From positions 1-33,749 of the IMG/VR virus record IMGVR_UViG_3300031857_000737: 33,749 nt of DNA; one strand, written 5' to 3'. The DNA is from a virus. A model generated the notes under the pieces. It was not told the origin of the DNA, did no database searches, and saw nothing but the letters and a program-made list of their open reading frames with translations. Each line of letters begins with the position of its first letter. The first letter of the stretch is position 1. Shown here piece by piece: positions 28,730 to 33,749 of the stretch. Made by a program: the position numbers and the translations under genes.

Positions 28730-29457
28730 TGAAAGCGCTCCTTGATGCCGATACGATGGCGTACAGGAGCGCTGCTGCTTGCAAAGACGAAAGCGTCCGT
28801 ACAATGACTCTAACATTAGATAGCATTGTAACGGACGCTTTGTTATCATGCGACACTGATGTTAGATATTATGACAAGTGGCAGCTATACCTAACGGGCA
28901 GCAACAACTTCAGAAAACAAGTATCTGCTGAATACAAAGCCAACAGGACAGCGCCAAAGCCTGAGCATCTGCCAGCAGCACGACAGCATCTCATTGAACA
29001 ATGGGGTGCTGTAGTTGCTGAAGGAGAAGAAGCTGATGATGCCATTGCCATTGAAGCTACAAAGCTCAATGGAGACTTTGTCATCGTGAGCATCGACAAA
29101 GACTTCAAGCAGATACCGGGCTACCATTACAACTTCGTCAAGCGTGAACACTTCTTCGTCACTCCAGAAGAAGGACTTCGATTTCTGTACATGCAGATAT
29201 TGATGGGCGATACAGCCGACAACGTCATTGGACTAAAAGGCATCGGTCCTAAGAAAGCTGAAGCTGCGTTGGCTGAATGCAAGACGGAACAGGAAATGGC
29301 TGATGTCTGTTACGAAATGTATACAGATGTTGACAAAGTAAGACAAAACGGAACATTGCTCTATCTTCGTAGAAAGGAAAACGAACTGTGGACACCACCT
29401 ACCCCGTCCAAGAAGGAAGAAAGTTTGACGAAGGCAAGCCCCGATACGGCTTGCTGA
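28729..29457 (+). CDS. 5'-3' exonuclease / flap endonuclease
   Basis: 242 residues. Metal-binding motifs in order: LLDADTMAY (4-12), AEYKANR in the arch region, EGEEADDAIA, IVSIDKDFKQ and LMGDTADNVIGLKGIGPKKA with the helix-hairpin-helix DNA grip. This is the FEN family, like T5 and T7 exonucleases, that removes primers and degrades host DNA. It starts at the last base of the SSB stop region and its 3' end overlaps the next gene by 70 bases in another frame. Confidence 0.9.
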   Translation: MKALLDADTMAYRSAAACKDESVRTMTLTLDSIVTDALLSCDTDVRYYDKWQLYLTGSNNFRKQVSAEYKANRTAPKPEHLPAARQHLIEQWGAVVAEGEEADDAIAIEATKLNGDFVIVSIDKDFKQIPGYHYNFVKREHFFVTPEEGLRFLYMQILMGDTADNVIGLKGIGPKKAEAALAECKTEQEMADVCYEMYTDVDKVRQNGTLLYLRRKENELWTPPTPSKKEESLTKASPDTAC

Positions 29458-29702
29458 AGCCTGAAGCTTTGGAAGAAGTGGTGAAGGTGTTGACGTATGG
29501 AGCGCAGAAGTATAGTGCCGACAATTGGAAGCATGTCGAAGGCATGCGTGAGCGTTACTTCGATGCCTCTCAGCGTCACGTATGGGCGTATAAGCGTGGA
29601 GAAATCCACGATGTGGAGTCAGGGTATCAGCATCTGGCGCATGCCATTTGCAACCTGATGTTTCTGTTGCAATCTCAAATTGATGAAAGACAACCCTTCT
29701 AA
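29388..29702 (+). CDS. dATP/dGTP diphosphohydrolase-like protein (DUF5664)
   Basis: 104 residues from GTG 29388: EGRKFDEGKPRYGLLKPEAL, LTYGAQKYSADNWKHV, RYFDASQRHVWAYKRGEIHD and SGYQHLAHAICNLMFLL. The K-x-D-x-GKPR...L-x-P-EAL...YGA-x-KY-x-x-NW...HL-x-A-x-NL order is that of the phage family named for dATP/dGTP diphosphohydrolase activity, formerly DUF5664. Acidic and His residues would bind metal and the nucleotide. It would trim dNTP pools. AAAGGA lies before the GTG. The activity is taken from the family name as I recall it, not shown here. Confidence 0.8.
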   Translation: MDTTYPVQEGRKFDEGKPRYGLLKPEALEEVVKVLTYGAQKYSADNWKHVEGMRERYFDASQRHVWAYKRGEIHDVESGYQHLAHAICNLMFLLQSQIDERQPF

Positions 29703-30081
29703 GCGTAATGGTGGTTTGTGGACGGAAGCGAAGTTTCGCAGCTTTGTCATCAGTGCGTTACGTGCTGCCTCCCGTCGCTGGCCTGTCAAATGGGCTGTGT
29801 TGAAAGATGCTTTTGCTGGCAAGTCTGTCAATAAAAAGACAGGCAAGTTTGCACAGCACTATCGATGTGCCCATTGCCGTGCCAATTTCCCTGCTGCCGA
29901 TGTGGTTGTTGATCACATCAATCCTGTCGTGGATACAATGAAGGGCTTCACTACATGGGACGAATACGTCGAACGCATGTTTGTTGAAGCTGATGGGTTG
30001 CAAGTGTTGTGTAAAGGCTGTCACAAAGAAAAGACAGCAACCGAAAGAAAGGAACGGAAAAATGTACGATCTAAAAGTTGA
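29683..30081 (+). CDS. HNH endonuclease
   Basis: 132 residues from ATG 29683. A basic N-terminal helix region (FRSFVISALRAASRRWPVKW) precedes the zinc and HNH part: CAHCRANF, then VVVDHINPVVDTMKGF, a helical WDEYVERMFVEADG and LQVLCKGCHKEKT. Cysteine pairs CxxC on both sides and DH, N and H residues of the catalytic loop are present. Such enzymes in podovirus replication modules may resolve junctions or nick DNA. It overlaps both flanking genes by about 20 bases. Confidence 0.88.
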   Translation: MKDNPSKRNGGLWTEAKFRSFVISALRAASRRWPVKWAVLKDAFAGKSVNKKTGKFAQHYRCAHCRANFPAADVVVDHINPVVDTMKGFTTWDEYVERMFVEADGLQVLCKGCHKEKTATERKERKNVRSKS

Positions 30082-30373
30082 TGATGAAGTGTTTGATAGC
30101 CTTGTTGTTAGTTACTTGAAGAGTCAAGTGGCAATGGTTCTTCAGGAAAACGAGCACATGACACATCCTGAAGACAAGGCATACAACACGCATCTGTTGC
30201 CTGCCTTGCTCACTGTCATCAAATACTTCAGCATTCCTAATGAATATGATAGATATATTCATCAGGTATTTGGTAGCAATGATGATGATGACGAGCAACT
30301 GTCGTTTAAGTTTGATGAGGATGACAATCGGCACCCCGGATTTCATTACACTGCGAAAGGAGATGACGAATGA
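30062..30373 (+). CDS. Conserved hypothetical phage protein
   Basis: 103 residues: MYDLKVDDEVFDSLVVSYLK, then a helix AYNTHLLPALLTVIKYFS and an acidic linker with a run of Asp (SNDDDDEQL) before FKFDEDDNRHPGF. GAAAGGAACGG lies just before the ATG. Similar short proteins stand beside HNH genes in many phages; no known role. Predicted helical with an acidic tail. Confidence 0.68.
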   Translation: MYDLKVDDEVFDSLVVSYLKSQVAMVLQENEHMTHPEDKAYNTHLLPALLTVIKYFSIPNEYDRYIHQVFGSNDDDDEQLSFKFDEDDNRHPGFHYTAKGDDE

Positions 30374-30570
30374 TTGTTGAGCTTGTTGAAGAACACGCAG
30401 ATGGCAGCGCCACCTACACCATCAGCGACATTACCAAAGAAGAGCATGATAGCCTCATGCGCTTTGCCATCATGGAAGCGTTGAAGAACGCGATCAAGGA
30501 AGGCGAGAAATATAAGGTTGACTCACTAGAAAGCAAAGATGAAAGTAACGACGGTTTGGAAAACACCTGA
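30370..30570 (+). CDS. Small acidic hypothetical protein
   Basis: 66 residues: MIVELVEEHADGSATYTISD, a helix EEHDSLMRFAIMEALKNAIK and an acidic C-terminus. It starts in ATGA overlap with the previous stop and overlaps the ThyX gene by 32 bases. GCGAAAGGA is placed before the ATG. This helical form is shared with small phage proteins of unknown role. Confidence 0.65.
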   Translation: MIVELVEEHADGSATYTISDITKEEHDSLMRFAIMEALKNAIKEGEKYKVDSLESKDESNDGLENT

Positions 30571-31168
30571 TGGTGAACGTCTTATCGCGTACATGGCGCG
30601 AGTGTCCAATCCTGCAAATCAAGCCAATGAGAAATATGCTGGTCTGATTAAATATCTAATCAAGCATAAGCATTGGTCACCATTTGAGATGGTGAATGTA
30701 TGCATGGAAATTGAATGCACTCGCGACATTGCACGACAAATCTTGCGACACAGAAGCTTTTCGTTTCAGGAGTTCAGTCAACGCTATGCTGTCGCTGACG
30801 GCTATGAGTTTTCTGAGCCTCGCCTGCAAGACGAAAAGAATCGACAGAACAGCATTCCTGTTGAAGACAGGGAGATGATGAGGTTCTGGGAAGAACAACA
30901 ACGAAATGTGTTGAAGGCTGCAAAGACTGCATACGAAAACGCATTGAATGCTGGTGTTGCAAAGGAAGTGGCACGTAAGGTGTTGCCTGAAGGATTGACA
31001 ACAAGTCGGATGTATATGAATGGAACGCTCCGTAGCTGGATGCATTACATTCAAATCCGAACTGGCGTCGAGACACAGAAGGAACATCGCGACATCGCTC
31101 TTGCTTGCGAGAAAGAACTGATGCTACATTTTCCTTGGGTAATGGAGGCTTTGAATGAGTTTCGATGA
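30539..31168 (+). CDS. thyX: Flavin-dependent thymidylate synthase ThyX
   Basis: 209 residues. The ThyX signature RHRSFSFQEFSQRY spans 70-83 (R-H-R-x5-Q/N-E-x-S-x-R-Y), with the second family segment GLTTSRMYMNGTLRSW and the C-terminal RTGVETQKEHRDIA. The enzyme makes dTMP from dUMP with FAD, folate and NADPH as a homotetramer. In a phage it boosts dTTP supply or serves hosts with ThyX. It overlaps the preceding gene by 32 bases and the MazG gene by 14 bases, so all three are likely co-translated. Confidence 0.94.
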   Translation: MKVTTVWKTPDGERLIAYMARVSNPANQANEKYAGLIKYLIKHKHWSPFEMVNVCMEIECTRDIARQILRHRSFSFQEFSQRYAVADGYEFSEPRLQDEKNRQNSIPVEDREMMRFWEEQQRNVLKAAKTAYENALNAGVAKEVARKVLPEGLTTSRMYMNGTLRSWMHYIQIRTGVETQKEHRDIALACEKELMLHFPWVMEALNEFR

Positions 31169-31466
31169 GTATCAAGAGAAGGCATGGGCTTGTGCAATGC
31201 CGACAGCAAAGACCACACAGTATTTGGTGCCGGGTCTAGCTGGAGAAGTTGGAGAAGTGAGCAGCTTGTTTGCTAAGTCTCAACGTGACGGCAATGCTCT
31301 TGATCATGCTTCTGTTGCCAAAGAACTTGGTGATGTGCTGTGGTTTGTGTCTACGCTAGCGTTCTATCACGGGTTATCACTTGCTGATATTGCTGAAGCT
31401 AACATCGAAAAGCTTGAAAGCCGTCAAAAGCGTGGGGTAATTGGTGGCAGCGGTGACAATCGCTAG
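31155..31466 (+). CDS. MazG-like nucleotide pyrophosphohydrolase
   Basis: 103 residues. The all-alpha dNTP pyrophosphohydrolase pattern is present: LAGEVGEVSSLFAK (metal ligands Glu of E-x-x-E) and KELGDVLWFVSTLAF (E-x-x-D). It would hydrolyse dNTPs or (p)ppGpp to the monophosphate. It stands between ThyX and the ribonucleotide reductase in a nucleotide-supply group. It overlaps the ThyX gene by 14 bases. Confidence 0.88.
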   Translation: MSFDEYQEKAWACAMPTAKTTQYLVPGLAGEVGEVSSLFAKSQRDGNALDHASVAKELGDVLWFVSTLAFYHGLSLADIAEANIEKLESRQKRGVIGGSGDNR

Positions 31467-31480
31467 AGTTTTGGTATAAC
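31453..31480 (+). promoter_or_regulatory. Possible promoter before ribonucleotide reductase
   Basis: GTGACA (31453-31458), 16 bp, TATAAC (31475-31480) with an extended -10 TGG directly upstream. It does not share the 18-bp spacer or downstream block of the early cassettes. A leader of about 50 bases with a hairpin follows. Confidence 0.42.
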
Positions 31481-31492
31481 ATCTGCCCCCAG

Positions 31493-31511
31493 CGCCGACC
31501 TCGCGTCGGCG
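31493..31511 (+). terminator. GC-rich hairpin in RNR leader, weak terminator
   Basis: CGCCGAC (31493-31499) and GTCGGCG (31505-31511) form a perfect 7-bp stem with a 5-base loop, followed by TTGTCGTCTTC, a poor U-run. It is probably an attenuator or stability element rather than a full terminator. Confidence 0.45.
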
Positions 31512-31536
31512 TTGTCGTCTTCAACAAAGGAAAAAC

Positions 31537-33450
31537 ATGGAAAATATTGCAACGCCTTGGTCAACCATCGGGCTGATTACTTACAAGCGCACTTATGCTC
31601 GACGATTGAATGAGGCAGATGTAAATAGCCCAACGGAGGAGTGGATCGACACTGTCAACCGTGTTGTTAATGCCGCCAACAACCAGCTTGGCTGCAACTT
31701 CACCGACGACGAACAACAACGTCTTCGCAACTATCTGCTGCAACTGAAGGGAACTGTAGCCGGTCGCTTCCTGTGGCAACTTGGCACAGACACCGTTGGT
31801 CGCCTCGGCTTGTCGTCGCTGCAAAACTGCGCCTTCACCGTCGTTGACAAGCCTGTAGAGCCGTTTACGTGGGCTATGGACTTGCTGATGCTGGGTAGCG
31901 GTGTAGGCTACAACATCCAGCGTGAGAACGTAGACAAGCTGCCTCCGGTCAACGAAGACTTCAAGGTACCTAAGCGTGTTGACAGCGCAGACGCTGACTT
32001 CATTGTTCCCGACAGCCGTGAAGGATGGGTAGCATTGCTTGGCAAGACGCTTAAAGCAGCCTTCCTTGCACACAAGAGCGGCAAGCAGACCTTCACCTAC
32101 TCTACACAACTCATTCGCTCTAAGGGCGCTCCTATCAAGGGCTTTGGTGGCACTGCCAGCGGTCCTGAAGATTTGGTGTGGGGCATCAACGAGATTGGTA
32201 AGGTAATTGAGAAACGCGCTGGCAAGAAGATCAGGCCCGTTGATGCTCTCGACATGATGAACATCATTGGCGCTGTCGTTGTTGCTGGCAATGTTCGTCG
32301 CTCTGCACAGATTGCCATTGGCGATCCTGATGACGTCGAATATCTGCTTGCAAAGCGCTGGGACATGGGCAACATTCCGTCATGGCGGGCGATGTCAAAC
32401 AACAGCGTTGTCTGTAATGATGTGACTGACCTTCACGAATTCTTCTGGGATGGCTATGAAGGCAAGGGTGAGCCTTACGGACTCATCAATCTGAAGCTGT
32501 CTCGCAAGATTGGATTGCTTGGTGACACTCGCTATCCCGATCCGAAGGTGCAGGGCTACAATCCGTGTGCTGAACAGAGCCTTGCTGACAAAGAAACTTG
32601 TTGCCTTGCTGAAATCTTCCTACCCAACATCTCTTCATACGAAGAATTTGTTGACGTAGCGAAGCTGCTCTATCGTGTCAACAAGCATTCGCTGGCTCTG
32701 CCGTGCCATCTGAAGACGACAGAAGAAATTGTGCATGCCAACATGCGCATGGGCATCGGCATCACTGGTGTCATGCAATGCACTGAAGAGCAGAAGGGAT
32801 GGCTGCGTAAGGCATACGAAGAGCTTCGTCAGTTTGACAAGCAATACAGCGAAGACAACAACTTCCCCATCTCGGTGAAGCTGACGACGGTGAAGCCGTC
32901 TGGTACGCTGTCTCTGTTGCCCGGTGTCACTCCCGGCTGTCATCCTGCGTATGCTCGTTACATGATCCGGCGTATCCGCATCAGCAGCAATCATCCGCTG
33001 GTGCAAGTGTGTCGTGATCACAACTATCACGTTGAGTATCAACAGAACTTCGACGGCAGCGAAGATCGCAGCACGGTGGTGGTGTCATTCCCGTTCCGTC
33101 ATCCCGATCACGCTGTGCTGGCTAAGGACATGACAGCGCTGGATCAGCTTGAAACCATCAAGTGGCTGCAGGAAAACTGGAGTGACAACAGCGTTAGCTG
33201 CACTGTCTACTACCGCAAGGAAGAGCTTCCTGAGATTCGCAAATACTTGAAGAAGTATTACAAGAATGCTCATAAGAGCTTGTCGTTCTTGCTGCATAGC
33301 GAACACGGATTTAAGCAGGCTCCGTTGGAAGAAATTACGAAGGAAGAATATGAAGCATTGGTTGCTTCGACAAAGCTGATTACGCATGTTGAAGAAGCTA
33401 ATATTGGCCTTGAGGACGATTGCGCCACCGGAGCATGCCCCGTCCGGTAA
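31537..33450 (+). CDS. Class II (B12-dependent) ribonucleotide reductase
   Basis: 637 residues in one chain. Key parts in order: LQNCAFTV (Cys98, redox Cys), the NPCAEQ active-site loop (342-347, catalytic Cys344), PSGTLSLLPGVTPG in the nucleotide-binding core and a C-terminal CATGACPVR with Cys629 and Cys634 for re-reduction. This matches the monomeric adenosylcobalamin-dependent ribonucleoside triphosphate reductase type, which makes dNTPs without oxygen or a separate small subunit. The lack of a neighbouring NrdB gene agrees. AAAGGA precedes ATG 31537. The host must supply cobalamin. No intein or intron is seen. Confidence 0.92.
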   Translation: MENIATPWSTIGLITYKRTYARRLNEADVNSPTEEWIDTVNRVVNAANNQLGCNFTDDEQQRLRNYLLQLKGTVAGRFLWQLGTDTVGRLGLSSLQNCAFTVVDKPVEPFTWAMDLLMLGSGVGYNIQRENVDKLPPVNEDFKVPKRVDSADADFIVPDSREGWVALLGKTLKAAFLAHKSGKQTFTYSTQLIRSKGAPIKGFGGTASGPEDLVWGINEIGKVIEKRAGKKIRPVDALDMMNIIGAVVVAGNVRRSAQIAIGDPDDVEYLLAKRWDMGNIPSWRAMSNNSVVCNDVTDLHEFFWDGYEGKGEPYGLINLKLSRKIGLLGDTRYPDPKVQGYNPCAEQSLADKETCCLAEIFLPNISSYEEFVDVAKLLYRVNKHSLALPCHLKTTEEIVHANMRMGIGITGVMQCTEEQKGWLRKAYEELRQFDKQYSEDNNFPISVKLTTVKPSGTLSLLPGVTPGCHPAYARYMIRRIRISSNHPLVQVCRDHNYHVEYQQNFDGSEDRSTVVVSFPFRHPDHAVLAKDMTALDQLETIKWLQENWSDNSVSCTVYYRKEELPEIRKYLKKYYKNAHKSLSFLLHSEHGFKQAPLEEITKEEYEALVASTKLITHVEEANIGLEDDCATGACPVR

Positions 33451-33467
33451 TACACTGGTGATATAAC

Positions 33468-33501
33468 AAAGCCGCTGCTGGGAAACCTTCAGCGGCTTTT
33501 T
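33468..33501 (+). terminator. Strong intrinsic terminator after RNR
   Basis: AAAGCCGCTG (33468-33477) and CAGCGGCTTT (33490-33499) form a perfect 10-bp stem with a 12-base loop, and the arm runs into a T5 tract to 33501. It ends the replication and nucleotide module. A TGATATAAC extended -10-like sequence at 33459-33467 overlaps its start and is probably chance. Confidence 0.9.
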
Positions 33502-33517
33502 CACATGAAAGGTGTTA

Positions 33518-33749
33518 ATGAAACGTGCAGCAAAGACCGTTGCAGAACGTGTTAAGAAAGAGAAGTTCATTCGTTTTGATTTTCCGATGTTGTCTGCCAG
33601 AAACGAAAAGCAGAAACAACTCATTCACTCCCTCAACCACAACACACTCGTAGCTGCAACGGGTAGTGCAGGTACAGGCAAAACCATCATTGCCTGCTGG
33701 CATGCCGCCTACAAGCTTCACATTGGTGAAGTACGTAGGGTGATACTGA
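33518..33749 (+). CDS. phoH: PhoH-like ATPase, N-terminal part (runs off window)
   Basis: 77 residues and one base to the edge: MKRAAKTVAERVKKEKFIRF, then FPMLSARNEKQKQLIHSL, TLVAATGSAGTGKTIIACW and HIGEVRRVIL. The NxKQ-x-x-L...ATGSAGTGKT Walker A followed by the start of an R-V-I-L strand fits the P-loop PhoH family, common in phages, with proposed RNA- or phosphate-starvation-related roles. GAAAGG precedes ATG 33518. It follows a terminator, so it needs read-through or its own promoter, which I could not identify. Confidence 0.82.
   Translation, partial: MKRAAKTVAERVKKEKFIRFDFPMLSARNEKQKQLIHSLNHNTLVAATGSAGTGKTIIACWHAAYKLHIGEVRRVIL

Overview
The window is part of a tailed double-stranded DNA phage (Caudoviricetes) genome. 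It is not host chromosome: it holds a virion and packaging module on the minus strand (about 1-12,600), a 1 kb divergent intergenic region, and an early, replication and nucleotide-metabolism module on the plus strand (about 13,600-33,749). Genes are packed tightly with many ATGA or GTGA stop-start overlaps. Both ends are open: the major capsid gene runs off the left edge and a PhoH-like gene off the right edge. The host is inferred to be a Gram-negative bacterium, perhaps a freshwater betaproteobacterium. The basis is sigma70-type promoters, AAAGGA-type ribosome sites, and accessory proteins with an AAQQALEALEE...EPVAW pattern often met in Burkholderiales phages. The host cannot be proven from this window.

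Left arm, read from about 12,600 leftwards: small basic or glycine-rich proteins (DUF6496-, DUF5872- and DUF6321-like), a small HNH protein, a coiled-coil protein with a C-terminal membrane segment, a beta-rich 419-residue virion protein, small and large terminase, an AT-rich HNH endonuclease gene wedged between terminase and portal, portal, a 549-residue glycine/acid-rich virion protein, scaffold, an intrinsic terminator, then the major capsid protein. A short motif, roughly [LFM/Y]A-x-GG-x-[VM], often with Lys-rich flanks, recurs in at least four of these proteins.

The centre (12,600-13,600) has no convincing gene. It holds two leftward sigma70 promoters sharing a 13-bp block, a 16-bp perfect palindrome, repeated TGATGTATCA and AGCGCT sites, and a dense run of perfect hairpins. 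It is the likely control region and possibly an origin.

The start of the right arm (13,600-16,740) is organised by seven near-identical promoter cassettes: TTGACT/A or TTTACT, exactly 18 bp, then a TATAAT-like box. In several copies this is followed by an identical initial transcribed sequence (GCATCCCATCG), a small stem-loop of varying sequence, and the leader CCTGAAAGGAAACA. Two cassettes drive no recognisable gene and may make small RNAs. Then come a GP88-family cysteine protein, a DUF932-like protein, an ADP-ribosylglycohydrolase, many small hypothetical and membrane proteins, a more GC-rich block of modular accessory genes (20,700-22,080) and a tyrosine recombinase.

Replication genes follow: T7 gp4-like primase-helicase, family B DNA polymerase with 3'-5' exonuclease, ssDNA-binding protein, 5'-3' exonuclease, HNH endonuclease. 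The nucleotide supply genes are a dATP/dGTP diphosphohydrolase-like protein, ThyX, MazG and a class II ribonucleotide reductase. No single-subunit RNA polymerase, repressor, lysis enzyme or tRNA was recognised in the window.
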